Shown here piece after piece: positions 55,042 through 62,810 of a DNA stretch of 64,000 nt. The notes under the pieces are model-generated. The model was not told the origin of the DNA. It made no database searches and worked only from the letters and a program-made list of their open reading frames with translations. The DNA is from Alphaproteobacteria bacterium (GTDB lineage: Bacteria > Pseudomonadota > Alphaproteobacteria > Ferrovibrionales > Ferrovibrionaceae): contig CANJGB010000015.1 in NCBI GenBank assembly GCA_947473805.1, forward strand, positions 1 to 64,000, read 5' to 3'. The position numbers were made by a program, and so were the translations under genes. The stretch's first letter is position 1; every line of letters begins with the position of its first letter.

Positions 55042-56208
55042 CTATTCCGCGGCCGCCCGTCTGGCGCGGAAGTGCGGGATCACCTTTTCGCCCCAGATGC
55101 GGATGGTTTCCAGGCAGACCGCCTGCGGCACGGTGCCCATCTGGATCATGCACATGATCTCGTCGGCGCCGGCATCGACCAGCCCTTCGACATAGTTGAT
55201 CGCGGTCCTGTAGTCGCCATAGGCGTGGTCGATGTTGAACGCCGAGGCGAACAGCGTGCGCTGGCCCTTGAACTTGTCGGGCACATCGCCCTTGTCGTAG
55301 CGGTCGAACATCTCCTGCCGGCGCTGGCCCATGATCGCGACATTGTCGTCGTTCTCGGTGTCCTCGTGCGGCGGTGGCGAGTTCGAGCTCCACTGCTTCA
55401 CCGCCTCGCCAAAGAAGCGCTGGCCGCGCGCACCGACCTTCTTCGCCTCGGCGGCATCGTCCAGCACGATGGTCGGGCACAGGGCCGAGAAATGGTCGTT
55501 GACCACGGTCGAGACGAACTTGTCGCCGGTGCGCTCGCGCCGCGTCTTGTCATAGAGCTGGCGCTGCTCGCGCACGCTGTCCAGGCCGGCAAAGCCCATG
55601 ACCAGCGCACCGACGCCAAACTCGGCCGCGCGCGCCACCGTGTCGGGCTGGGTACAGGCCAGGTACAGCGGCGGGTGCGGCCGCTGCACGGGACCCGGCA
55701 CGATGCTCAGCTTCTCGTTGCCCGGCGGCGCCTGGATGGTCAGCAGCTTGCCCTTCCACTCGAAATGCTCTTCCTGCCAGACCCGGCCGATGATGCGCAG
55801 CGCCTCCTCGATCTCCTCGTAGGTGCGGTCGGGATCGACGTTGCACGACGCCAGCTCCTGCGAGGTGCCGCCGCGCCCGGCGCCCAGGTCCAGCCGCCCG
55901 TTCGAAATGATGTCCAGCATCGCGGCGCGCTCCGCCACGCGCGTCGGGAAGTTGTAGTTGAACGGCATGCAGACCACGCCGTGGCCGATGCGGATGCGCG
56001 ATGTCTTTGCCGCGACGGCGGTCAGGAAGATTTCCGGCGCGCTCATATGCGCATAACGCTTCAGCGCGTGGTGCTCCACGGCCCAGATGCGGTCGAATCC
56101 GACCTTCTCGGCATAGACCGCCTGCTCGATACAGTCATGGATCAGCTGCTGTTCGCGTTCCGGTGTCGGATGCGCCAGCTGGGCCTCGAAAATCATCGAG
56201 AACTTCAT
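55042..56208 (-). CDS. LLM-class flavin-dependent monooxygenase
   Basis: This 388-aa luciferase-like protein has IFEAQLAHPT, AVEHHALKRYAHMSAPE, IRIGHGVVCMPFNYNFPTRVAE and RLDLGAGRGGTSQEL, typical of the bacterial luciferase fold with FMN or F420. The subfamily looks like LLM oxidoreductases acting on aromatic or long-chain substrates. GGGAGGAAAC precedes ATG 56208. It is the second of two LLM genes in line. The substrate is unknown. Confidence 0.9.
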   Translation of the reverse strand: MKFSMIFEAQLAHPTPEREQQLIHDCIEQAVYAEKVGFDRIWAVEHHALKRYAHMSAPEIFLTAVAAKTSRIRIGHGVVCMPFNYNFPTRVAERAAMLDIISNGRLDLGAGRGGTSQELASCNVDPDRTYEEIEEALRIIGRVWQEEHFEWKGKLLTIQAPPGNEKLSIVPGPVQRPHPPLYLACTQPDTVARAAEFGVGALVMGFAGLDSVREQRQLYDKTRRERTGDKFVSTVVNDHFSALCPTIVLDDAAEAKKVGARGQRFFGEAVKQWSSNSPPPHEDTENDDNVAIMGQRRQEMFDRYDKGDVPDKFKGQRTLFASAFNIDHAYGDYRTAINYVEGLVDAGADEIMCMIQMGTVPQAVCLETIRIWGEKVIPHFRARRAAAE

Positions 56209-56265
56209 TGTTTCCTCCCGGGCCGTCGGCGACAGAGTGCCTTTGCCCGGCGCGCGGATCAATTC

Positions 56266-57192
56266 CTATGTCGCCTGGCGGCGCCAGGTGTCGATGGCGT
56301 CGAGGAAGGCGGGATAGTCCTGTGGGCCGCGGCAGTAGTAATAGGGCGTCAGGTTCAATGTCGTGACACCTGCGGCCACCAGCGCCGCGGAGGCTTCCAG
56401 CGTGGCGCGCACGTTACCCGTTCCGTTCGGCCCGGGCACGGGCGTTGGCGTGATGCGGATTTTCAGCGTGGCCGGATCGCGTCCGGCGGTATTGAATGCG
56501 GCGCGCAGGTCGTCAATCTGTTGCGCCAGCCGGGCCGGGTCCTTGTCCATGGGCAGCCATCCATTGCCATATTCTGCAATGCGCGCGAACTGCCGGGGCG
56601 AGGGGGCGACGCCGTACAGAATTGGAATGTCGCCACCCTGTGCCGGGAACGGAAGCGAGTACAGGTTGTCGAACTGCACATACTTGCCGTGGAACGAGGC
56701 CGGCGCCTCTGTCCACAATAGGCGGCAGACGCGTACCTGTTCGTCCATGTAGCCGAAGCGGCCTTCCCATGGCAGGCCCATGGCGTCGTATTCCGCCTGC
56801 TGCCAGCCGACACCGATGCCGATCTCGACGCGGCCGTGCGACAAGGCATCGAGGGTCGCCAGCTGCTTCGCCAGCAGAATGGCTGGGCGCAGCGGCGCGA
56901 TCAGGATGCCGGTCGAGAGGCGGATGTGCCGGGTCACCACCGCGATGGCGGACAGGATTTCCATCGGCTCGAACCAGGGTTCGTCCAGCGTGTGGGGAAA
57001 CGGGCCGTAGGGATAGGTCGCGACCGCGTCGCTCATGATGACGTGGTCGGTCAGCACCACTTCTTCCATGCCGCGCTCATCGGCCTGTTTCACCAGGTCG
57101 ATGACTGGCAGCATGTCGCCGCCGTACCATTTCTGCAGGGCGATCAGGCCCAGTGAGATTTTGGGGGAAGTCTTGGCGTGTGTCGCGGCCAT
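56266..57192 (-). CDS. LLM-class F420-dependent oxidoreductase-like protein
   Basis: This 308-aa protein is of the TIGR03619-like LLM type: VVLTDHVIMSD, EPMEILSAIAVVTRHIRLSTG, RVEIGIGVGWQQAEYDA, and VRVCRLLWTE. It probably uses F420 or FMN to reduce or oxidise small molecules. The start at 57192 (MAATHAKTSPK) leaves the usual N-terminus; the frame is open upstream. It is followed by the other LLM gene after 57 bases, and an AT-rich region sits upstream. Confidence 0.88.
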   Translation of the reverse strand: MAATHAKTSPKISLGLIALQKWYGGDMLPVIDLVKQADERGMEEVVLTDHVIMSDAVATYPYGPFPHTLDEPWFEPMEILSAIAVVTRHIRLSTGILIAPLRPAILLAKQLATLDALSHGRVEIGIGVGWQQAEYDAMGLPWEGRFGYMDEQVRVCRLLWTEAPASFHGKYVQFDNLYSLPFPAQGGDIPILYGVAPSPRQFARIAEYGNGWLPMDKDPARLAQQIDDLRAAFNTAGRDPATLKIRITPTPVPGPNGTGNVRATLEASAALVAAGVTTLNLTPYYYCRGPQDYPAFLDAIDTWRRQAT

Positions 57193-57303
57193 TTCGTGTG
57201 CCTTCTTCGACCCGCAATTTTTAATTAGTACACTGGTTGATTGGGCGTGGCAACGCCGCGCCGGTATGGGATATTCGGTCCAGGATTTCGACGGGAGCGA
57301 GAC

Positions 57304-57495
57304 ATGGCCGAGCAAAAGAAGCCGCCGACCAACGACGAACTGTTCGCCACCATGAACATCGGCGAGAAGCCCGAGACCGACAAGGAGCGCATCACCGCGC
57401 GCGCCATCGCCATCCTGCACGAGGGCATGGCCCGCCAGGGCGAGCACCAGTGGCCGTCCTCGCCGCACAACAATACCCGCAGCCGCTTCATGTAG
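57304..57495 (+). CDS. Small conserved-looking protein, unknown function
   Basis: This 63-aa, soluble protein begins MAEQKKPPTNDELFATMN and has a predicted central helix (DKERITARAIAILHEGMARQ) and a short tail ending NNTRSRFM. GGGAG stands 8-12 bases before the ATG. No family is recognised. It lies between the LLM pair (divergent) and the phosphatase gene (convergent), a stand-alone gene. The amphipathic helix could aid binding to a partner. Confidence 0.6.
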   Translation: MAEQKKPPTNDELFATMNIGEKPETDKERITARAIAILHEGMARQGEHQWPSSPHNNTRSRFM

Positions 57496-57517
57496 CGGGC
57501 GGCGCGGCCGGTTCAGG

Positions 57518-58303
57518 TCAGCGCTGCTTCAGCAGTTCCATCAGGGGTTCGTGCACGCCCGGTGCGGCGGCCAGCAGGTCGCCGTGGCGGGTCTTGTCGC
57601 GGTTGTAGTACAGCCGCTTGCCGGCGGGCGTGGTGACCATGCCGCCGGCCTCGCGCACGATCAGGTCGGCGGCGGCCACGTCCCAGTCGCTTTTTTCACC
57701 TAATGACACCGCTGCGTCGAACGCGCCGCAGGCGACCAAGGCCATCCGATAGGCGATGGAATTCTTGTAGTCGAACACGGCGCCGGGCGCCTTGGCCATC
57801 CAGCCGTGGCGCTCGAACGCCTTCTTCGCGCCCATGAAGCGCGCGCCCTTCAGGCTGTCGCGCGTGCTGGCGCGGATCGGCTGGCCGTTCAGCTCGGCAC
57901 CTGCATCCTTGGTGGCGAAGAAATATTCTTCCGTTGCCGGGTTGAACACCGCCGCCAGGATTGGCTCGCCGCCATTGACCAAGGCCACCGAGACGCAGAA
58001 TTCCGGCCGCTGCTGAATGAACGCGCGGGTGCCGTCGATCGGATCGACGATCCACACTTTCGCGCGCTGCAGGCGCGACACGTCATCGACGGTTTCCTCG
58101 CTCAGCCAGCCATAGCTGGGCCGCGCGCCCATCAGGCGCTCGTGCAGCAGGCGGTCGATGGCGAGGTCCGCCTCGCTCACCGGGTCGCCCGGCAGCTTGT
58201 CCCACGATTTCAGGCTGGTGTTGAAATGCGTCATGGCCAGCGCGCCGGCCTCGCGCACCGCCGCGCGCAGCAACGCGGCGTCGTCGTCCGCTTTTGCGAC
58301 CAT
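57518..58303 (-). CDS. Inositol monophosphatase-family phosphatase (CysQ/SuhB-like)
   Basis: This 261-aa Mg-dependent phosphatase has the metal motifs GDPVSEADLAID, SEETVDD, WIVDPIDGTRAFI near residue 85 and WDVAAADLIVREAGG. The family hydrolyses inositol phosphates, 3'-phosphoadenosine-5'-phosphate or NADP-like molecules; this branch is near CysQ and sits next to pmbA in many alphaproteobacteria. The ATG shares a base with the pmbA stop (TGATG), so the genes are cotranslated. Confidence 0.9.
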   Translation of the reverse strand: MVAKADDDAALLRAAVREAGALAMTHFNTSLKSWDKLPGDPVSEADLAIDRLLHERLMGARPSYGWLSEETVDDVSRLQRAKVWIVDPIDGTRAFIQQRPEFCVSVALVNGGEPILAAVFNPATEEYFFATKDAGAELNGQPIRASTRDSLKGARFMGAKKAFERHGWMAKAPGAVFDYKNSIAYRMALVACGAFDAAVSLGEKSDWDVAAADLIVREAGGMVTTPAGKRLYYNRDKTRHGDLLAAAPGVHEPLMELLKQR

Positions 58304-59646
58304 CAGGTGCCGGCGACGGTCAGGCCGTCAATGCGGAGCGTCGGCGCGTCGGTGCCGTACTTGAATTGCAGGTCGCTGGCCGGCACCAGGCTGCGGAACA
58401 TGTCCTTCAGGTTGCCGGCAATGGTCATTTCCGCGACCGGAAAGGCGATGGCGCCGTTCTCGATCCAGAAGCCACTGGCGCCGCGGCTGTAGTCGCCGGT
58501 CACGCCGTTGACGCCGAAGCCGATCAGGTCGGTGATGTAGAAGCCCTGGCCGATGGCGGCGATCATCTCCTCGGGCGTAACCGTGCCCGGCTCCATGTAC
58601 AGGTTGGTCGGCCCGGGCGAGGGCGGCGACGAGGTGCCGCGGCCCGCATGGCCCGTGCTGGGCATGTTCAGCTGCCGGCCCGTGGCACTGTCCAGCAGCC
58701 AGGTGGTCAGGCGGCCCTTGTCGATCAGCGCGCGGCGCTGACCGTTCACGCCCTCACCGTCGAACGGGCGCGAGCGCGTGCCGCGCCGGCGCAGCGGATC
58801 GTCAATGATGGTGATGTTCTCGCTGAACACCGCCGAACCCATCTTGTCCTTCAGGAACGAGGTGCCGCGCGCCACCGAACTGCCGGATATCGCGCCGGCC
58901 AGGTGGCCCAGCATCGATCCCGCCACGCGCGGCGACAGGACGACGGGCACGGACTGGCTCGGCATCTTGCGCGGGTTCAGGCGCCGCACTGCGCGCTCGC
59001 CGGCCGAGCGGCCGATCTTCTCCGCATCGTCCAGCTCACTCAGGTGGTGCGCCGAGGAATAGTCGTAGTCCTGCTCCATGCCGGTGCCCGTGCCGGCGAT
59101 GGCCGAGGCCGAAACCCCATGCCGCGATGAGCGGTACGCGCCGGCAAAGCCGCCCGACGTCGCCAGTGCGATGCTGCTGCCGCCGAAACTGGCGTTCGAG
59201 CCTTCTGAATTCGTCACGCCCGCCACCGCCAGCGCCGCGGCCTCGGCTACGCGGGCGCGCTCGTACAATTCTTCGACATTCGGCTCCGCGTCGTCGGCGA
59301 GATCGAGGTCGGGAAAGCTTTTCGCCAGCAAAGCCGGGTCGGCCAGGCCGGCGAACTTGTCCGGCGGCGCCGCCTTGGCCATCGCGACCGCGCGCGCCAC
59401 CAGGTCGCGCCGTGCTTCCGCGCCGGTGTCGCTGGTCGATACGCAGGCCTGGCCCTGGCCGACGAACACGCGAAGGCCCAGATCGCGCCCTTCCGACCGC
59501 TCGACATCTTCCGCCTTGCCCATGCGCCACGACACGCCCAGCGACAGCCCCTCGACCATCACGGCATCGGCCGCATCGGCGCCGGCCGCGCGGGCGGCGG
59601 CCAGGACATCGGCCAGCAAATTCAGGTTGTCGGTGGGGGCGGGCAT
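58303..59646 (-). CDS. pmbA: TldD/PmbA-family metalloprotease-like protein (PmbA)
   Basis: This 447-aa protein matches PmbA: VERSEGRDLGLRVFVG, VSTSDTG, NSEGSNASFGGSS, VPVVLSPRVAGSML and GVTGDYSRGASGFWIENG. It lacks the HExxxH zinc motif, which is in its usual partner TldD. TldD/PmbA process modified peptides and unfolded small proteins. TldD is not in this window, so its partner must be elsewhere. The start at 59646 (MPAPTDNL) is given. It is first of a two-gene operon with the phosphatase. Confidence 0.93.
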   Translation of the reverse strand: MPAPTDNLNLLADVLAAARAAGADAADAVMVEGLSLGVSWRMGKAEDVERSEGRDLGLRVFVGQGQACVSTSDTGAEARRDLVARAVAMAKAAPPDKFAGLADPALLAKSFPDLDLADDAEPNVEELYERARVAEAAALAVAGVTNSEGSNASFGGSSIALATSGGFAGAYRSSRHGVSASAIAGTGTGMEQDYDYSSAHHLSELDDAEKIGRSAGERAVRRLNPRKMPSQSVPVVLSPRVAGSMLGHLAGAISGSSVARGTSFLKDKMGSAVFSENITIIDDPLRRRGTRSRPFDGEGVNGQRRALIDKGRLTTWLLDSATGRQLNMPSTGHAGRGTSSPPSPGPTNLYMEPGTVTPEEMIAAIGQGFYITDLIGFGVNGVTGDYSRGASGFWIENGAIAFPVAEMTIAGNLKDMFRSLVPASDLQFKYGTDAPTLRIDGLTVAGT

Positions 59647-59725
59647 GGGGGCATCCGGATACGCGGGGAACTGCCCTTAATGTAATGCACTGCTACCCGG
59701 TTTCACACCCCGCCCGTTCCGCGGC

Positions 59726-60091
59726 CTAGGGCCATAGAAAACCGCCCAGCAAGCGTCCCGGCGTGATCGCGCCGATGAACGCGCCGCACAGGCCCAGATA
59801 GGCGCCCGTCATGAACCTGATATGGCTGCGCCGGTCGCCCGCGCGAATGCGCCAGATCGCGATGGTCAGCGACACCAGCGTGACCAGCGACAGGATGTGG
59901 ATCCACGAGACTTGTCCGAAGCGCGGAATCCAGAACGACGAGACCGCGACGAAGGCCATCAGCGCCGCCCAGGTGCGGCCCAGCAACCGGTGCGTCGCGT
60001 CGCCCTTGGTCCTTGCCAGCATGACGGCGCCGAGCGGCAGTGCCAACAGGGCGGCGGCAAGGTGGGCGTAGATGACGGGGCCGCCGGTCAC
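59726..60091 (-). CDS. DUF2306 membrane protein
   Basis: A 121-aa protein with four transmembrane helices that matches DUF2306: an IYAHLAAALLALPLG start, THRLLGRTWAALMAF, the conserved His in WIHILSLVTLV, RSHIRF, and the GR near the C-terminus. Function unknown; conserved His residues suggest metal or haem binding. It starts with GTG at 60091, preferred to a longer in-frame start because the first helix begins at once. Confidence 0.75.
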   Translation of the reverse strand: MTGGPVIYAHLAAALLALPLGAVMLARTKGDATHRLLGRTWAALMAFVAVSSFWIPRFGQVSWIHILSLVTLVSLTIAIWRIRAGDRRSHIRFMTGAYLGLCGAFIGAITPGRLLGGFLWP

Positions 60092-60179
60092 GGTGTTTCT
60101 CGCGCCAATCCACTTCGAACTCGATGCAAAAGCGGCCCGGCAGGTATGCCGGGCCGCCAATATTACCGCGTTGTGCGCG

Positions 60180-60608
60180 TTAGGTGGCTTGCGCCGGCGG
60201 CGGGTTCGGCTGGTTGCGCCGGTCGTTCATGAACTGGTCGAACTCGGCCTTGTCCTTGGCGTGACGCAGGCGGTCGAGGAACTCGCGGAATTCCTTCTGC
60301 TCGTCCTCGAGGCGGCGCAGCGTCTCGTCGCGATACTCGTCGAAGGCGCGGTTGCCGGTCGAGGGCGCCTTGCCCATCCAGCGGCGGAACATCTCGCGCG
60401 CACGGTCCTCGCCGCGTTCGCCGAACTCGCCACGCTCGTGCCGGCAGCCGTGCCAGCGGTCATGCTTCCAGGCCTTCATCCGTCCGCTCCCGATCAAGAA
60501 GAACAGCACCGCCAGGCCAACCGGCCAGAACAGGATAAAGCTGAGGATCATCAGCCCCAGCCAGGCGGGTTTGCCCATGTCGTCCAGTCTGCCGATTACG
60601 TTGCCCAT
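60180..60608 (-). CDS. DUF2852 membrane protein
   Basis: This 142-aa protein has one strongly hydrophobic helix (GLMILSFILFWPVGLAVLFF) then a cytoplasmic helical part with the family ending TGNRAFDEYRDETLRRLEDE and FREFLDRLRHAKDKAEFD. DUF2852 is almost confined to alphaproteobacteria and has no known role. GGAGG stands 6 bases before ATG 60608. A 25-bp near-perfect palindrome sits 11 bases upstream of the start and resembles a dyad at the TetR gene 80 bases further up, so TetR control is likely. Confidence 0.88.
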   Translation of the reverse strand: MGNVIGRLDDMGKPAWLGLMILSFILFWPVGLAVLFFLIGSGRMKAWKHDRWHGCRHERGEFGERGEDRAREMFRRWMGKAPSTGNRAFDEYRDETLRRLEDEQKEFREFLDRLRHAKDKAEFDQFMNDRRNQPNPPPAQAT

Positions 60609-60619
60609 CGATGCCTCCG

Positions 60620-60644
60620 ATGTGAATGTTAACAACATTTACAT
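60620..60644. promoter_or_regulatory. 25-bp palindrome upstream of the DUF2852 gene
   Basis: The 25 bases from 60620 form a palindrome with only two mismatched positions around a central base. The outer half-sites are ATGTGAA and TTTACAT. The same half-sites occur in the dyad overlapping the start of the neighbouring TetR gene. A site 12-36 bases upstream of the DUF2852 ATG would cover its promoter. Binding by the TetR protein is inferred. Confidence 0.65.
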
Positions 60645-60687
60645 TAGGGATGGCCAGCCCCCCTGTCAATCGGCCGGGATGAAAATT

Positions 60688-61332
60688 TTATGTCGGTGCG
60701 ACCGGGCTGAATCCAAGACCCTGCAGGTAAATCAGCACCGCCGCTTCCAGCAGTTCCTCCGCCGTCATCGGCAGCTTGCGCCGGCCGGCGTCGCCGCGCC
60801 CGAACAGCGAGGCGATGCCATGCGCCAGCGCCCAGACATGCAGGCTCATCATCAGCGCGGGCGGCCGCTTGCCGGCCGGCAGCAGGGCGCAAAGCGCGTC
60901 GGACGCGGTGCGCAGCACGCCGAAGGCGCGGTCGCCCGCCGCCTGCAGGTCGGCATCGAGATCGGGCGGCAGGCCTGATTCGAACATCGCCGCGTAATAG
61001 GCGGGCTCGGTGCGGGCGAAGTGCAGGTACGCCTTGCCCACATTGGCGAAGGCGGTCATCGCGTCGGGCTTGCCGTTGCTCCACGCGATGGACAGCGTGT
61101 TCTCGAAGCGGGCAAAGCCTTGCCGCGCCACATCGGCCATCAGGGCGTCGCGGTCGCGGAAGTGGCGATAGGGCGCCGCCGCGCTGACGCCGGCCGAGCG
61201 CGCAGCATCGGCGAAGGTAAACCCCGCCGGTCCCTTCTCGGCAATCAGGTTCAGCGCCGCCTGGATCAGCGCCTCGCGCAGATTGCCGTGGTGGTAGCCG
61301 CGCGCGCCGCTATGTCGGTCCTTCCAGCCCAT
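60688..61332 (-). CDS. TetR-family transcriptional regulator
   Basis: The 214-aa protein has an N-terminal helix-turn-helix (FTFADAARSAGVSAAAPYRHF, about residues 38-58, shown here as FADAARSAGVSAAAPYRHF) and a TetR C-terminal domain of the WHG type (HVWALAHGIASLFGRGD). It acts as a repressor released by a small hydrophobic ligand. It may control its own gene and the DUF2852 gene through ATGTGAA/TTTACAT dyads. A small membrane gene upstream ends 16 bases before its ATG. The ligand is unknown. Confidence 0.92.
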   Translation of the reverse strand: MGWKDRHSGARGYHHGNLREALIQAALNLIAEKGPAGFTFADAARSAGVSAAAPYRHFRDRDALMADVARQGFARFENTLSIAWSNGKPDAMTAFANVGKAYLHFARTEPAYYAAMFESGLPPDLDADLQAAGDRAFGVLRTASDALCALLPAGKRPPALMMSLHVWALAHGIASLFGRGDAGRRKLPMTAEELLEAAVLIYLQGLGFSPVAPT

Positions 61333-61349
61333 GTGAAGGGCTTTTACAT
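61331..61349. promoter_or_regulatory. 19-bp dyad overlapping the TetR start codon
   Basis: Bases 61331-61337 (ATGTGAA) and 61343-61349 (TTTACAT) form a near-palindrome with a 5-base spacer, two mismatches in all. It shares both half-sites with the 25-bp palindrome at 60620-60644. It covers the TetR start codon and the stop of the upstream small gene, a place where a repressor could block expression of the regulator itself. Confidence 0.5.
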
Positions 61350-61576
61350 CAATTCGGCCACCCGTGCAGTGTCGCGATCAATTTTTCTCCCAGGCAAAGG
61401 GGCGGGTGGTCGAAATCGCTGGCGGTGTCGCTGCTCCACGCCGGGCGCGCCAGATGATCGGCGACGAGGATGGACGCAAATACGACCACGCCGCCGAGCG
61501 CCACCTTTGCCGGCCACCACGTGCGACGACGCAGGTACAGGCCGCCGGCAAAGAGCGTGGTGAGACAGCACAGCAT
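61349..61576 (-). CDS. Small membrane protein, unknown
   Basis: This 75-aa protein begins MLCCLTTLFAGGLYLRRRTW and has two short hydrophobic stretches (residues 1-15 and 22-42, VALGGVVVFASILVAD). It then has a polar tail. No family is recognised. It lies 16 bases upstream of the TetR gene on the same strand and could be cotranscribed with it. It is divergent from the DUF899 gene. The coding call rests on position and membrane-like composition only; no clear ribosome-binding site was identified. Confidence 0.45.
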   Translation of the reverse strand: MLCCLTTLFAGGLYLRRRTWWPAKVALGGVVVFASILVADHLARPAWSSDTASDFDHPPLCLGEKLIATLHGWPN

Positions 61577-61590
61577 TGCGGGCCTCCGAA

Positions 61591-61637
61591 AATCAATTGA
61601 CACATTGATTATCAATTAATACGTTGACAGTCAACGT
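61591..61637. promoter_or_regulatory. Cluster of palindromes upstream of the DUF899-ArsR operon
   Basis: Three dyads lie in 47 bases: AATCAAT and ATTGATT with a 6-base spacer (61591-61610); ATTGAT-T-ATCAAT (61604-61616); and an ACGTTGAC-A-GTCAACGT palindrome (61621-61637) with perfect 8-bp arms. TTGACA at 61597 and at 61624 could be -35 boxes. AT-rich ATCAAT/ATTGAT dyads are typical of ArsR-family operators, and the operon encodes an ArsR protein, so autoregulation is likely. Confidence 0.55.
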
Positions 61638-61665
61638 GATGATTTATCGAAAGCGGGAGCAGGCA

Positions 61666-62373
61666 ATGGGCAACGTGGAGAATGTGAACGTGGTCGGCCG
61701 CGCGGAATGGCTTGCGGCGCGCAAGGAACTGCTGACGGCGGAGAAGGACTTTACCCAGCTGTGTGACGACCTGGCGCGCCAGCGCCGCAACATGCCGTGG
61801 GTCCGCGTCGAGAAGGACTATGTGTTCGACGGCCCGAACGGGCCGCAGCACCTGGGCGACCTGTTCGAAGGCCGCAGCCAGTTGATCGTCTATCACTTCA
61901 TGTTCGCGCCGGACGCCCAGGCCGGCTGCAAAAGCTGCTCGTTCTGGGCAGATCATTTCGATGCAACGATCCCGCATCTCAATGCCCGCGACGTGACCTT
62001 TGTCGCGGTGTCACGCGCCCCGCGCGCGAAGCTTGAGGCCCAGGCGCGCCGGCTGGGCTGGCGCTTCAAATGGCTGTCGTGTGGCGATGGCGACTTCAAC
62101 TACGATTTCCGGGTCTCGTTCGATCCCTCGCGCGCGCCGGCCGAATACAATTACGCGTCGTTCAAGGGCACCAACCTCGACATGCCGGGGTTCAGCACCT
62201 TCATCAAGGGTGCGGACGGCGCGATCTACCACACCTATTCCACGTTCGGCCGCGGCATCGAAATGGCGAACGCAACCTACAATCTGCTTGATATCGCGCC
62301 CAAAGGGCGGAATGAGGAAGGACTGCCTTACGTCATGTCCTGGGTGCGCTTTCATGATGAATACGGAACCTGA
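61666..62373 (+). CDS. DUF899 thioredoxin-like protein
   Basis: This 235-aa protein matches DUF899: AEWLAARKELLTAEKDFTQL, the LIVYHFMFAPDAQAGCKSCSFW segment with a CxxC (CKSC) here shown in part as APDAQAGCKSCSFWADHFDA, and LGWRFKWLSCGDGDFNYDF. It is a thioredoxin-fold family with predicted redox activity; function unproved. GGGAG precedes the ATG. It starts an operon with an ArsR regulator and a second DUF899 protein. A palindrome cluster lies upstream. Confidence 0.88.
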   Translation: MGNVENVNVVGRAEWLAARKELLTAEKDFTQLCDDLARQRRNMPWVRVEKDYVFDGPNGPQHLGDLFEGRSQLIVYHFMFAPDAQAGCKSCSFWADHFDATIPHLNARDVTFVAVSRAPRAKLEAQARRLGWRFKWLSCGDGDFNYDFRVSFDPSRAPAEYNYASFKGTNLDMPGFSTFIKGADGAIYHTYSTFGRGIEMANATYNLLDIAPKGRNEEGLPYVMSWVRFHDEYGT

Positions 62374-62387
62374 TCGCGGCCCGGCCC

Positions 62388-62810
62388 ATGGCTGATTCCC
62401 GCGTTCCGCTGCTGCACGCCGCCCCGGATGCCGATCCGGAGGAGGAGCGCCTGGACCGGGTGTTCTTCGCCCTGGCCGACCCGGTGCGGCGCGCCATCCT
62501 CGAGCGGCTCGATGGCAGCGACCTGCTGGTGTCGGAACTGGCCGCGCCGTTCGACATTTCGCTGCAGGCAGTGTCGCGGCACATCCAGGTCCTGGTGCGC
62601 GCCGGCCTGGTGCGCCAGGAACGCACCGGCCGCATCAGCCGCTGTTCGCTGGAAGCAGGGCCCATCCTGCCCGCCGCGGTATGGCTCAACCGCTATACCA
62701 AGTACTGGCAGCAGCAGTTCGACTTCCTGGTCGATGTCGTCAAGGGACTGAAGCCCAAGCGCCAACCCAAACCCGCCGCGAAGCCGCGCCGCAAGGGAGC
62801 AAAGCCATGA
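62388..62810 (+). CDS. ArsR-family transcriptional regulator
   Basis: A 140-aa winged-helix repressor: FFALADPVRRAILERLDGSD, LVSELAAPFDISLQAVSRHI as the recognition helix, RAGLVRQERTGRISRCSLEA as the wing, and a basic Lys/Arg/Pro tail. No paired Cys metal site is evident, so it resembles the non-metal ArsR regulators that accompany SRPBCC or DUF899 proteins. The TGA overlaps the ATG of the second DUF899 gene (ATGA). It lies 14 bases after the first DUF899 gene. It likely binds the palindromes at 61591-61637. Confidence 0.9.
   Translation: MADSRVPLLHAAPDADPEEERLDRVFFALADPVRRAILERLDGSDLLVSELAAPFDISLQAVSRHIQVLVRAGLVRQERTGRISRCSLEAGPILPAAVWLNRYTKYWQQQFDFLVDVVKGLKPKRQPKPAAKPRRKGAKP

Noticed and set aside
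55072-56721. A 549-codon plus-strand frame opposite the two luciferase-like genes
   Set aside because: It crosses the gap between two good genes and has no recognisable domain.
57215-57245. AT-rich TTAATTAGTACACTGG stretch upstream of the LLM genes as a TetR-type operator
   Set aside because: The arms do not form a clear dyad and no regulator is adjacent; it may simply be a promoter.
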